Assembly: GCA_033795365.1 (NCBI GenBank)
Contig: JARYGU010000025.1
Coordinates: 1-64,000 of the forward strand
Source: JARYGU01 sp033795365
GTDB taxonomy: Bacteria; Pseudomonadota; Alphaproteobacteria; Rhizobiales; Rhizobiaceae
DNA length: 64,000 nucleotides
Direction of reading: 5' to 3'
Shown in pieces: positions 40,945-50,131 of this stretch. Both the position numbers and the translations under genes were made by a program. The notes beneath the pieces are model-generated. The model had not been told where the DNA came from and made no database searches. It saw nothing but the letters and a program-made list of their open reading frames with translations. Each line of letters opens with the position of its first letter. Position 1 is the stretch's first letter.

Positions 40945-42783
40945 ATGAACCTTCCCCGCATCATCGGCTCGAGGCAGATCGTGGCGGCGACCCTGGCGCT
41001 GCTCGTGCTGCTGCTCGCCGCGCGGCTGGGGATGCCCTTCCTCGTCCCGACCGCGTCGATCGGAGAGGACATCCGCAAGTCGATCGCCTCCTGGACCGGC
41101 GCCGAGGTGGAATTCGCTTCCGCGCCGCAGTTCGACTTCTGGCCCTATCCCAAGGTCACGCTGCGCGACGTCCGTCTCTTTTCGGCCGGCGCGGACAGCC
41201 GGAACGATCTCCTGCAGGCGAAGGAGGTTTCGGCTTCGTTCAATCTCATCGGCGCCCTTCGCGGGTCGCCGGAGTTTCACGATTTCGAACTGGTGGGACC
41301 CGTCGTTCATGTCGCCTGGAACGGGAACGGGGCATCCAACTGGCCCCGAAACGGCTGGATCGAGGATGCGATCGCCTCAGCGGCCGGCCCTGCGGCCGCA
41401 GATCCTCCGATCCTCCGCCACGACAGGATCGGCACCGTCACCGTCGTCAACGGCCAGTTTTCCGTCGAGGACGCACGACAGGGACGGTTCTACCGGATCT
41501 CCGGGGTGAACGGCACAGCCCGCTGGCCTGCGGTCAACAAGAGTCTCGGCATTTCCCTCAGCGGCAGCGTCAACGGCAAGCATGCGGAATGGACTTTCGT
41601 CTGCGATCGCCCGCTCGCCCTGATCGCCGGGCAGAACACGAATGTCTCGACGGCGTTTTCCTCGGAACCCGTGACCATGAAGTTCGAGGGCCTCGCCAAT
41701 CTTTCGGACAACCCCTACATCGCCGGAGATCTCAGGCTCGGCACCCCGTCGCTCGCTCACCTTCTTGCCTGGAAGGGGGCGGACATCCCCGCCATGGGCA
41801 ATCTCGGCCAGTTCAACATCGAGGGGCGGGTGACGGTTGCGGGTCATTCGGCAAAGCTCGACAATCTCCAGCTCGGCCTTCCGAATTCCGAGTCGACGGG
41901 CGTTCTCGAGATCGACCTTCCTCCGCAGGGCCGGCCGAGGCTCGACGGAACGCTCGCCTTCGACCGCATTGACCTCAAGGCGTTGCTCTCCGCGCTTTCG
42001 CCGCTGCCGAGCGCCGACGGCAGCATTGCGGCCGGCATCGATACCACCTTCATGCGGAAATTCGGCGTCGACCTGCGCCTTTCGGCAAGGAGCGCCAGCT
42101 TCGAGCCTTTCGCGCTCAGCGATCTCGCCGCGGGGCTTATGGTGGAGGATGGCCGCGCCTCCTTCGACATAGGCGACAGCACGTTCATGGGCGGACAGCT
42201 CAGCGGGAGGATCGCCCTGACGGAGGAAGGCTTCCAGGGCGGCGGACAGTTGCAGATGTCGCTGAAGGACGCCGACATCGCCGGCATCATCGGCACGCTC
42301 GGCCTTTCGGGGCCCCTGCCTTCCGGACGCGGCTCGGCCGACTTCGAGCTTTCCACCGACCTGCCCCTCTGGGCGACCGGCAGTTCCGACCTTTCCGGCG
42401 TTTTCCGCCTCAGGATGGGCAGCGGCGTCCTGACGCGGTTCAATCGCCAGCGCTTCGAAGACCTTCTGGCCACGGACAACTTCTTCAACGTCACCGAGGC
42501 GGCGGACGGGAATTTCGAATTCGTCCGCGCGGATATCGAAGCCAAGCTCGACCGGGGATCGGCCGAGCTGACGACCGCGACGATCGAGGGAGCGGACAAG
42601 ACGCTGACCTTCTCCGGGATGATCCCCTATCGTAGCGGCAGCGTCGCCCTTGCCGGAACGATCGCCGACACGGCGCAGAATTCCGCCGCCGGTCGCCCCG
42701 CGGCAAGCTTCTTCGTCGGCGGCTCGTGGCCGGAGCCGGTCATCTCGCCGCTTTCGGTGCTGACCGGCACTTCCGGAGAGTAG
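40945..42783 (+). CDS. AsmA family protein
   Basis: The 612-residue protein has one N-terminal membrane anchor (about residues 10-32, IVAATLALLVLLLAARLGM) and a long periplasmic region typical of AsmA: an N-terminal DIRKSIASWTGAEVEF-type domain and a C-terminal AsmA_2 domain with many beta strands (SLKDADIAGIIGTLGLSG). AsmA-like proteins are thought to bridge lipids between inner and outer membranes. It stands alone, divergent from acsA2. Confidence 0.9.
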   Translation: MNLPRIIGSRQIVAATLALLVLLLAARLGMPFLVPTASIGEDIRKSIASWTGAEVEFASAPQFDFWPYPKVTLRDVRLFSAGADSRNDLLQAKEVSASFNLIGALRGSPEFHDFELVGPVVHVAWNGNGASNWPRNGWIEDAIASAAGPAAADPPILRHDRIGTVTVVNGQFSVEDARQGRFYRISGVNGTARWPAVNKSLGISLSGSVNGKHAEWTFVCDRPLALIAGQNTNVSTAFSSEPVTMKFEGLANLSDNPYIAGDLRLGTPSLAHLLAWKGADIPAMGNLGQFNIEGRVTVAGHSAKLDNLQLGLPNSESTGVLEIDLPPQGRPRLDGTLAFDRIDLKALLSALSPLPSADGSIAAGIDTTFMRKFGVDLRLSARSASFEPFALSDLAAGLMVEDGRASFDIGDSTFMGGQLSGRIALTEEGFQGGGQLQMSLKDADIAGIIGTLGLSGPLPSGRGSADFELSTDLPLWATGSSDLSGVFRLRMGSGVLTRFNRQRFEDLLATDNFFNVTEAADGNFEFVRADIEAKLDRGSAELTTATIEGADKTLTFSGMIPYRSGSVALAGTIADTAQNSAAGRPAASFFVGGSWPEPVISPLSVLTGTSGE

Positions 42784-42836
42784 GCGTCCGGGCCCTCCTC
42801 CGCAGCGCTTCCCGCTCCGCTTTGGCGCGAAGCCGT

Positions 42837-43655
42837 TCAGCGCCCGGCGAAAGCCGCCTGCTCGTCACGCTGACGCAACAGCTCGCGCCGCTTGGTCATG
42901 ACCGAGGCGATGACGACGCCGATCGCGACGACGGCGATCAGTAGCGTGCAGGCGGCATTGATCTCGGGCGTCACGCCAAGCCGCACCTGGCTGTAGATCT
43001 TCATCGGCAGCGTGGTCGCTCCGGGGCCGGAGGTGAAGCTCGCGATTACCAGATCGTCCAGCGACAGCGTGAAGGCGAGCACCCAGCCGGAAAAGACGGC
43101 CGGCGCGATGATCGGAAGCGTCACCTCGAAAAAGGTCTTCAGCGGTGTGGCGCCGAGATCCATCGCCGCTTCCTCGATCGAGCGGTCGAAGGAGAGAAGC
43201 CGCGACTGCACCACCACCGCCACGAAGCACATGGTCAGCGTGATATGGGCGAGCGTCACGGTCCAGAAGCCGCGGTCGAAGCCGATCGCCACGAAGAGCA
43301 GCAACAGCGACAGACCGGTGATGACCTCCGGCATGACGAGCGGCGCATAGACCATGCCGGAAAACAGAAGCCGTCCGCGGAAACGGGTAAACCGCACCAG
43401 CGACAATGCCGCCATCGTGCCGAGTATGGTCGCCACCGTCGCCGAGAGGAGCGCGACGCGGATCGTCACCCAGGCAGCGTCGATCAGGCCCTGGTTGTTG
43501 AAGAGAGACACGTACCAGCGCGTGGAGAAGCCCGCCCACACCGTCACCAGACGCGACTCGTTGAAGGAGAAGATCACCAGGAGCACGATCGGCAGATAGA
43601 GGAAGGCGAAGCCGAGCACGACGGAGACGATATTGAAGCGCGACCATTTCGTCAT
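42837..43655 (-). CDS. potI: putrescine ABC transporter permease PotI
   Basis: The 272-residue permease has six membrane segments and the polyamine-permease pattern, with the coupling loop EEAAMDLGATPLKTFFEVTLP and the SFNESRLVTVW stretch after the first helix. It is the last gene of potFGHI, 2 bases after potH, and convergent with asmA. Confidence 0.94.
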   Translation of the reverse strand: MTKWSRFNIVSVVLGFAFLYLPIVLLVIFSFNESRLVTVWAGFSTRWYVSLFNNQGLIDAAWVTIRVALLSATVATILGTMAALSLVRFTRFRGRLLFSGMVYAPLVMPEVITGLSLLLLFVAIGFDRGFWTVTLAHITLTMCFVAVVVQSRLLSFDRSIEEAAMDLGATPLKTFFEVTLPIIAPAVFSGWVLAFTLSLDDLVIASFTSGPGATTLPMKIYSQVRLGVTPEINAACTLLIAVVAIGVVIASVMTKRRELLRQRDEQAAFAGR

Positions 43656-43657
43656 GG

Positions 43658-44569
43658 CTATTTCCCCTGCTCTTCGGCTTTCGCCTGGGCATTCTGGAAG
43701 AAGACGATGGGTATCACCAGGATCATGAGCAGAATGGTCGCGACCGCCGCCGAGACGGGCCAGTCGCGATTGACGTTGAACTCGTTCCAGAGCGTCTTGC
43801 CGATCATCAGCGTCTGCGACCCGCCGAGAAGGTCCGGGATCACGAATTCGCCGACCGCCGGAATGAAGACCAGCATGCAGCCCGCCACGACGCCGGCGAG
43901 CGACAGGGGGAACGTCACCTTCCAGAATGCGGTTATCGGCGGGCAGCCGAGGTCCTGCGCCGCCTCGATCAGCGAGTGGTCCATCTTTTCCAACGCCGAA
44001 TAGATCGGCAGCACCATGAAGGGCAGGTAGGAATAGACGATACCGATATAGATCGCAGTGTTGGTGTTGAGGATGATCAGCGGGTCCTTGATCAGCCCGA
44101 TCGACATGAGGGCCTGATTGAGCAGACCTTCCGGTTTCAGGATGGCGATCCAGGCGTAGACGCGGATCAGGAAGCTCGTCCAGAACGGCAGGATGACCAG
44201 CATCAGGAGCGTCGGGCGCAGGGTCTTCGGTGCCTGCGCCATGCCGTAGGCGATCGGATAGCCGATCAGCAGCGTCAGGAAGGTCGAGAAGCCGGCGATC
44301 CAGAGGCTCGAGAGATAGGCGTTGATATAGAGCGCATCCTCGGTCAGCCAGACGAAATTGTCGAAGCTGAACTGCTGTATCTTCGTCCAGATACCCGACA
44401 GGCCGTCGACGAGCGAAAAGACGGGTTCGTAGGGCGGCTGGGCGATCGCCGTCGTCGACAGCGATATGCGGAAGACGATGAAGAAGGGGATGAGGAAGAA
44501 GAACAGCAGCCAGGCATAGGGGATGATGATGACGAGGCGGCTGAAGATCGCGGAGCCGAGCTTGTTCAT
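43658..44569 (-). CDS. potH: putrescine ABC transporter permease PotH
   Basis: The 303-residue permease starts with a membrane segment (about 13-35), has a soluble periplasmic loop, then five more segments, and the coupling loop IEAAQDLGCPPITAFWKVTFP. It pairs with PotI. It begins 4 bases after potG. Confidence 0.94.
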   Translation of the reverse strand: MNKLGSAIFSRLVIIIPYAWLLFFFLIPFFIVFRISLSTTAIAQPPYEPVFSLVDGLSGIWTKIQQFSFDNFVWLTEDALYINAYLSSLWIAGFSTFLTLLIGYPIAYGMAQAPKTLRPTLLMLVILPFWTSFLIRVYAWIAILKPEGLLNQALMSIGLIKDPLIILNTNTAIYIGIVYSYLPFMVLPIYSALEKMDHSLIEAAQDLGCPPITAFWKVTFPLSLAGVVAGCMLVFIPAVGEFVIPDLLGGSQTLMIGKTLWNEFNVNRDWPVSAAVATILLMILVIPIVFFQNAQAKAEEQGK

Positions 44570-44573
44570 CGCG

Positions 44574-45716
44574 TCAGTCCTTCAGCACGACGCCTGCCGT
44601 TTCCGTAAAGGAAACCCAGACCTTCTCGTCGTAAGCCATCGGATCCTCCACCTCGCGCTGCGCATTCAGCATCGAGGCCTTCACCACCTTTCCGCTGCCG
44701 AGCTTGACGTGAAAGACGGTCATGTCGCCGAGATAGCCGATGTCCCAGACCTCTCCCTCCGCCGCATTGACGGCGGGGTCGGCAGGGGCCGTCCGGCTGA
44801 CCCGCAGCTTCTCCGGCCGGATGGCGAAGCCGGCATCCGCGCCGACGGAGGGACCTTCGGCACTGACGGTGCGCAGCTTGAAGCCGTCGGCGGCGGCAAT
44901 CTCCACCTTGCCGTTTCCGTTGGCGGTCACCTTGCCTTCGATGATGTTCACGTCGCCGATGAAATCCGCGACGAAGCGCGAGTTCGGCGCCTCATAGATT
45001 TCCGCCGGCGTCGCCACCTGCACGACCTTGCCGTGGCTCATGACGGCGATGCGGTCGGCCATGGTCATCGCCTCCTCCTGGTCGTGGGTGACGACGACGA
45101 AGGTCAGCCCGAGGTCCTGCTGCAGGTCCATGAGCTCGAACTGGGTTTCCTCGCGCAGCTTCTTGTCGAGCGCGCCGAGCGGCTCATCGAGCAGGAGCAC
45201 CTTCGGGCGCTTGGCAAGAGATCTCGCCAGCGCCACGCGCTGGCGCTGGCCGCCCGAGAGCTGATGCGGCTTGCGCTTGGCGAACTGCTCCAGCTTGACG
45301 AGCTTCAGCATCTGCGCGACGCGCCCGGCGATCTCCGCCTTCGGCATTCCGTCCTGGCGCAGCCCGAAGGCGATGTTGCTCTCGACATTCATATGAGGAA
45401 AGAGCGCATAGGACTGGAACATCATGTTTACCGGCCGGCGATAGGGCGGGATCCCGGCGATGTCCTGACCGTCGAGCACAATCTCTCCCGATGTCGGCCT
45501 CTCGAAGCCGGCAAGCATGCGCAGGAGCGTCGACTTCCCGCATCCCGACGCGCCGAGAAGCGCGAAGAACTCGCGGTGGAAGATGTCGAGGGTCAGGTCG
45601 TCGACGGCAGTGAAATCGCCGAACTTCTTCGTCACGTTCTTGAAGGAAATGAAGGGTTTCGATGTCGGATCCGCCCAGGGCGCGAAGGAACGCCGGATAC
45701 TGCCGAGTGATTTCAT
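44574..45716 (-). CDS. potG: putrescine ABC transporter ATP-binding protein PotG
   Basis: The 380-residue ATPase has Walker A GASGCGKST, signature LSGGQRQRVALARSL, Walker B VLLLDEPLGALD and a C-terminal TOBE domain. It energises PotFHI. MKSLGSIRRSFAPW at 45716 has GGGGAC upstream; an ATG 12 bases earlier is the other option. Synteny and sequence fit PotG rather than FbpC, despite iron genes in the wider region. Confidence 0.93.
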   Translation of the reverse strand: MKSLGSIRRSFAPWADPTSKPFISFKNVTKKFGDFTAVDDLTLDIFHREFFALLGASGCGKSTLLRMLAGFERPTSGEIVLDGQDIAGIPPYRRPVNMMFQSYALFPHMNVESNIAFGLRQDGMPKAEIAGRVAQMLKLVKLEQFAKRKPHQLSGGQRQRVALARSLAKRPKVLLLDEPLGALDKKLREETQFELMDLQQDLGLTFVVVTHDQEEAMTMADRIAVMSHGKVVQVATPAEIYEAPNSRFVADFIGDVNIIEGKVTANGNGKVEIAAADGFKLRTVSAEGPSVGADAGFAIRPEKLRVSRTAPADPAVNAAEGEVWDIGYLGDMTVFHVKLGSGKVVKASMLNAQREVEDPMAYDEKVWVSFTETAGVVLKD

Positions 45717-45754
45717 GCCTGTCCCCATTTTTGATTGTCGGCACGCAACAGCAA

Positions 45755-45780
45755 ATTGCCCGGAAGCGGTTCCGGGCAAT
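45755..45780 (-). other. intercistronic hairpin between potF and potG
   Basis: ATTGCCCGGAA and TTCCGGGCAAT form a perfect 11-base stem with a 4-base loop in the gap after potF. No long T-run follows. It mirrors the hairpin after dppA and probably favours the binding-protein message. Confidence 0.65.
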
Positions 45781-45794
45781 TCGGTCTTTCGGGC

Positions 45795-46895
45795 TTACTG
45801 GCCGGTGACGACCCTCGTCCAGATGCGGGTGACGGTCCGCTGCGTCTTCGGATCGTAAGGCAGCTTCGTGTAGAGCTTGGCCAGCGCGTCCTCCGGCGGG
45901 TAGATCGCCGGATCCTCCAGGACCTCCTTGTCGATGAACTGCTGCGACGCCTTGTTGCCGTTGGCGTAGAAGACGTAGTTTGACGCCTTGGCGATCACTT
46001 CCGGCCTCATGATGTAGTTCAGGAAGATATGGGCTTCCTCGACATGCTGAGCGTCGGCGGGAATGGCCATCATGTCGAACCACATCAGCGCGCCGCCGTT
46101 CGGGATCGAATAGTTGACCTCGACGCCGGACTTGGCCTCCGCGGCGCGGTCGCGGGCCTGCAGCACGTCGCCCGACCAGCCGAGCGCCAGGCAGATGTCG
46201 CCGTTCGCCAGCGCATTGATATATTCCGAGGAATGGAACTTGCGGACGAACGGGCGGATCGTCATCAAGAGGTCGCCGGCCTTGTTGAGATCGTCGGGGT
46301 TGGTCGAGTTCGGATCGAGGCCGAGATAGTTGAGCGCGGCGGGCACGACCTCTTCCGGCGTGTCGAGCACGTAGATGCCGCAGTCCTTGAACTTCGCGGC
46401 GATCTCCGGATTGAAGATCACGTCCCAGCCTGGCGCGGCGTCGGATCCCAGGATTTCCTTGGCCTTGGCGACGTTGTAGCCGAGACCCGTGGTGCCCCAC
46501 ATATAGTCGATCGCGTATTCGTTGCCCGGATCATAGGTCGCGACGCGTTCGTTGATCACGTCCCACATGTTGGAGATGTTCGGCAGCTTCGACTTGTCGA
46601 GCTTCTGGAACACGCCTGCCTGGATCTGGCGCTGCAGGAAGTTCGCGGTCGGGACCACGATATCGTAGCCGCTGCCGCCGGCAAGAAGCTTGGTTTCCAG
46701 CGTTTCGTTGGAATCGAAAACGTCATAGACGACCTTGATGCCAGTCTCCTTGGTGAAATCGGCAAGGATCGAGTCGTCGATATAATCGGACCAGTTATAA
46801 ACGTTGACGACCCTTTCCTGCGCATAGGCAGGAACTCCAAGCACCCCGGAGACGGCGACCGCTGCGGCCATCGCAAAAAAATTACGCCTTTTCAT
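45795..46895 (-). CDS. potF: putrescine-binding periplasmic protein PotF
   Basis: The 366-residue protein has a signal peptide (MKRRNFFAMAAAVAVSGVLG, cleavage near AYA-QE) and the PotD/PotF fold. VVNVYNWSDYIDDSILADF is the typical start of the mature part, and WGTTGLGYN, WSGDVLQARD belong to the ligand pocket. It supplies polyamines to PotGHI. Its promoter lies in the 183 bases after the scfR-type gene stop. Confidence 0.95.
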   Translation of the reverse strand: MKRRNFFAMAAAVAVSGVLGVPAYAQERVVNVYNWSDYIDDSILADFTKETGIKVVYDVFDSNETLETKLLAGGSGYDIVVPTANFLQRQIQAGVFQKLDKSKLPNISNMWDVINERVATYDPGNEYAIDYMWGTTGLGYNVAKAKEILGSDAAPGWDVIFNPEIAAKFKDCGIYVLDTPEEVVPAALNYLGLDPNSTNPDDLNKAGDLLMTIRPFVRKFHSSEYINALANGDICLALGWSGDVLQARDRAAEAKSGVEVNYSIPNGGALMWFDMMAIPADAQHVEEAHIFLNYIMRPEVIAKASNYVFYANGNKASQQFIDKEVLEDPAIYPPEDALAKLYTKLPYDPKTQRTVTRIWTRVVTGQ

Positions 46896-47078
46896 TTATT
46901 TAGCTCCCAGTTCCGCTTCAGATGCACTTCTCTGCCTAGGCACCTGTCCGCGATTATGGAGGTTTTTTTTGACGGAACAAGCGGCATTTCGCAACGCACC
47001 AGATTTCGGATTGATATCACATTTCCCCTGTTGCTATCATATTTCAAACGCCATCCGGGCGGGAAATCAAGCGAAAAC

Positions 47079-48494
47079 TTACTGGAAGTCGAAAAGGCTG
47101 AGACCCGCCACCATTTCATCGAGTCCCAGAGGCCGCGTCACCGGCGGTTCCGAGCGCGCGAGACAGCCCTGCCGCTCGCAAAGCCGGCAGACGGGCCCCA
47201 CCGCCACCGGCGCACGCCGTGCAAGGGATGCCGCGTAGACAGTCCCGTCGCCCGCACCCGCCTCGCAGCCGAGCAGCAACGCCGTGCGGCGGACCCGTTC
47301 CCCGAAGGCCGCCTGCGGCCCTTCCAGCGTACGGGAAACCACGAGGAAGGCGGCACCGTCCGGCATTTCCACATGCTCGGCCAAGATCTGCCCGGGCTGG
47401 GCGAAGGCGGCGTGGATGTTGAGCTTCGGACAGCCGCCGCCGAAGGATGCCTGCGGAAAGCCCTGCGCGCCGGCGCGGCGGAAGCGGTGCCCGGCATTGT
47501 CGATCTCCAGCATGAAGAAGGCGATGCCCGCCTTTCCCGGCCGCTGCAGCATCGTCAACCGGTTCGCCGCCTGTTCGTAGGAAACATGGAAACGCGACCG
47601 CAGAACGTCGATGTCGTAACCCACCCGCTCGGCGGTAACGTGAAAGGCCTCGTAGGGCATCATCAGCGCATGCGCCGCGTAATGGGCGAGCTCGAAACGG
47701 GCGATGCGCCGCGCCTCCGCCGTCGACAGGCCGAGCGCGTCCAATTCCGCGAAGATCTCGTCCTGCAGCGCGATCTGCACCGTCTCCATGGCGATCTCGC
47801 GCAACTGGTCGAAAGGCGAAAGCCGCTCTGAAAGGAAGAGCCGCATCGAATGCCTGTCGAAGCGGCGGCGCAGGTTCGGCATCGTATGGACGGGCAGAAG
47901 CCGCACGACGACGCCGTGTTCCCTCTTCAGCCAGGCCTTCAGCGCGCCGGCAAGATCGTCTCCGGGCGAAAGCGCAGCCTGGAAGCGCTCCGCCGCCTCG
48001 TCGATCCCGCCGAAATAGTTCGCCCGACGCTCCAGCGTCTCGCGCACCTCGTCCATCGGCAGCCGCGCCGAGGAGAGCGAGGTCGCATGCCCTTCGCGTG
48101 CCAGGAGTTCGGCGAGATCCGACAACCGCCCCGCCTGCTCCCTATAAGCCCGATAGAGCTTGAGGACTCCGCTTGCGACATTCGGCGCGGCCTCGGAAAG
48201 CTCCATCAGTTCCTGCTCCCCCGGCAATTCGCCGGAAAGCAGCGGATCGGCGAAAACCTCGCGCAATTGCCTCGCGCTGCCCGCCGTCTCACCCTGCAGG
48301 TCGTCGAGATCGATCTTGTAGACCGACGCCAGCCGCAGAAGCAGCTGCACGGTCAGCGGGCGCTGGTTACGCTCGATCAGGTTCAGATAGGAGGGCGAGA
48401 TCGCCAGCGCCTGAGCCATGGCGGTCTGCGTCAGCCCGAGACTGTTGCGGATCCGGCGCACCTTGGGACCGGCGAAGATCTTGTTCTCGGCCAT
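47079..48494 (-). CDS. ScfR/RamB-type short-chain fatty acyl regulator
   Basis: The 471-residue protein has an N-terminal XRE helix-turn-helix (about 10-65, LGLTQTAMAQALAISPSYLN), an IrrE/ImmA-like middle (about 180-330) and a C-terminal cysteine-rich ligand-binding part with CRLCERQGCLAR. This layout is that of RamB, PrpC-linked ScfR and PccR regulators, which sense acyl-CoAs. It is divergent from isocitrate lyase, so it probably controls aceA. TTTACAA direct repeats lie before its own start. Confidence 0.9.
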   Translation of the reverse strand: MAENKIFAGPKVRRIRNSLGLTQTAMAQALAISPSYLNLIERNQRPLTVQLLLRLASVYKIDLDDLQGETAGSARQLREVFADPLLSGELPGEQELMELSEAAPNVASGVLKLYRAYREQAGRLSDLAELLAREGHATSLSSARLPMDEVRETLERRANYFGGIDEAAERFQAALSPGDDLAGALKAWLKREHGVVVRLLPVHTMPNLRRRFDRHSMRLFLSERLSPFDQLREIAMETVQIALQDEIFAELDALGLSTAEARRIARFELAHYAAHALMMPYEAFHVTAERVGYDIDVLRSRFHVSYEQAANRLTMLQRPGKAGIAFFMLEIDNAGHRFRRAGAQGFPQASFGGGCPKLNIHAAFAQPGQILAEHVEMPDGAAFLVVSRTLEGPQAAFGERVRRTALLLGCEAGAGDGTVYAASLARRAPVAVGPVCRLCERQGCLARSEPPVTRPLGLDEMVAGLSLFDFQ

Positions 48495-48529
48495 GTCAAA
48501 CCTTTTACATCCGCCTCGACTTATAGCAA

Positions 48530-48553
48530 TTTACAACATTTACAACTTTACAA
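48530..48553. promoter_or_regulatory. TTTACAA direct repeats before the scfR-type gene
   Basis: TTTACAA occurs three times at 48530, 48539 and 48547, with periods of 9 and 8 bases, 36-59 bases upstream of the regulator gene. It resembles the TTTGCAA-type sites of RamB and PccR with one base changed, so autoregulation is likely. Confidence 0.5.
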
Positions 48554-48624
48554 ATTATTCCGGTCAAGGACAGCACATCATAACTCGATTTCGCCGCTGA
48601 AAATCAAGCTTTATCTGGCGATCT

Positions 48625-48637
48625 TGTGCGCCGCACT
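48625..48637 (+). promoter_or_regulatory. TGC-N3-GCA site before aceA
   Basis: TTGTGC-GCC-GCAC at 48625-48636 differs by one base from the phasin and acsA2 core. It lies about 85 bases upstream of aceA. Confidence 0.4.
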
Positions 48638-48721
48638 GTAAAAATCGTCACATGAAGAGCGAAGGAAGAAACGCTGTCCCGGTCGCCTCATGACTGCAAT
48701 TCGAATCGGAGGACGTTTTTA

Positions 48722-50011
48722 ATGACTGATTTTTACAATCTTGTTCCCGCTGCGCCGCGCGGACGTTTCGACGGCATCGAGCGCCCCTATGCGGCCGAGG
48801 ACGTGAAGCGCCTGCGCGGTTCGGTCGAGATAAGGTATTCGCTCGCGGAGGCAGGCGCCAACCGCCTGTGGAAACTCATCCACGAGGAGGATTTCGTCAA
48901 CGCGCTCGGCGCGCTCTCCGGCAATCAGGCGATGCAGATGGTGCGCGCCGGGCTGAAGGCGATCTATCTTTCCGGCTGGCAGGTCGCGGCCGACGCCAAC
49001 ACTGCGTCCGCAATGTATCCGGATCAGTCGCTCTATCCGGCGAACGCCGCGCCGGAGCTTGCGAAGCGCATCAACCGGACGCTGCAGCGCGCCGACCAGA
49101 TCGAGACCGCCGAAGGCAAAGGGCTTTCCGTCGAAACCTGGTTCGCGCCGATCGTCGCAGATGCGGAGGCCGGCTTCGGCGGTCCGCTCAACGCCTTCGA
49201 GATCATGAAGGCCTTCATCGAGGCGGGTGCGGCCGGCGTACACTATGAGGACCAGCTCGCATCGGAAAAGAAATGCGGCCATCTCGGCGGCAAGGTACTG
49301 ATCCCGACCGCAGCGCATATCCGCAATCTCACCGCCGCGCGTCTGGCGGCCGACGTGATGGGCACGCCGACGCTCGTCATCGCCCGCACGGACGCCGAGG
49401 CCGCCAAGCTTCTGACCTCCGACATCGACAAGCGCGACCGGCCCTTCGTCGACTATGACGCCGGCCGCACCGTCGAGGGCTTCTATCAGGTCAGGAACGG
49501 CATCGAACCTTGCATCGCGCGCGCCGTCGCCTATGCGCCCCATTGCGACCTGATCTGGTGCGAGACCTCCAAGCCGGATCTGGCGCAGGCGAGGAGGTTC
49601 GCCGAAGGCGTTCACAAGGCGCATCCCGGCAAGCTCCTCGCCTATAACTGCTCACCCTCCTTCAACTGGAAGAAGAACCTCGACGACGCGACGATCGCCA
49701 GGTTCCAGCGGGAGCTCGGCGCAATGGGCTACAAGTTCCAGTTCATCACGCTCGCCGGCTTCCACCAGCTGAACTACGGCATGTTCGAGCTCGCGCGCGG
49801 CTACAAGGAGCGCCACATGGCGGCCTATTCCGAGCTTCAGGAGGCGGAATTCGCCGCGGAAGCGAACGGCTACACCGCGACCAAGCATCAGCGCGAGGTT
49901 GGTACCGGTTATTTCGACGCCGTCTCGATGGCGATCACCGGCGGCCAGTCCTCGACCACCGCCATGAAGGAGTCGACCGAACACGACCAGTTCAAGCCGG
50001 CAGCGGAGTGA
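48722..50011 (+). CDS. aceA: isocitrate lyase
   Basis: Isocitrate lyase splits isocitrate to glyoxylate and succinate, the entry to the glyoxylate shunt for growth on acetate, fatty acids or stored polyhydroxybutyrate. The 429-residue protein has the signature KKCGH with catalytic C185, SGWQVAADANTA and the substrate loop SPSFNWKK. GGAGG precedes the ATG. It is followed by a small gene of unknown function and is divergent from the scfR-type regulator. Confidence 0.96.
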   Translation: MTDFYNLVPAAPRGRFDGIERPYAAEDVKRLRGSVEIRYSLAEAGANRLWKLIHEEDFVNALGALSGNQAMQMVRAGLKAIYLSGWQVAADANTASAMYPDQSLYPANAAPELAKRINRTLQRADQIETAEGKGLSVETWFAPIVADAEAGFGGPLNAFEIMKAFIEAGAAGVHYEDQLASEKKCGHLGGKVLIPTAAHIRNLTAARLAADVMGTPTLVIARTDAEAAKLLTSDIDKRDRPFVDYDAGRTVEGFYQVRNGIEPCIARAVAYAPHCDLIWCETSKPDLAQARRFAEGVHKAHPGKLLAYNCSPSFNWKKNLDDATIARFQRELGAMGYKFQFITLAGFHQLNYGMFELARGYKERHMAAYSELQEAEFAAEANGYTATKHQREVGTGYFDAVSMAITGGQSSTTAMKESTEHDQFKPAAE

Positions 50012-50040
50012 GTGCCGGTTCGGTTCGTCCCTCACCCTGG

Positions 50041-50062
50041 CCTCTCCCCTCACGGGGAGAGG
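50041..50062. repeat. short palindromic repeat after aceA
   Basis: CCTCTCCCC-TCAC-GGGGAGAGG is a perfect stem-loop inside a CCCTCACCCTGGC... stretch. I recognise such sequence as a dispersed intergenic repeat of rhizobia and related bacteria; it may act as an mRNA 3' stabiliser. Confidence 0.55.
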
Positions 50063-50131
50063 GTGCGGCAGGCGGATGAGAGGCAATGCAGTGTTCACTA
50101 TCGAAAAACCCGACAAGAGAGGAGAAATGCC

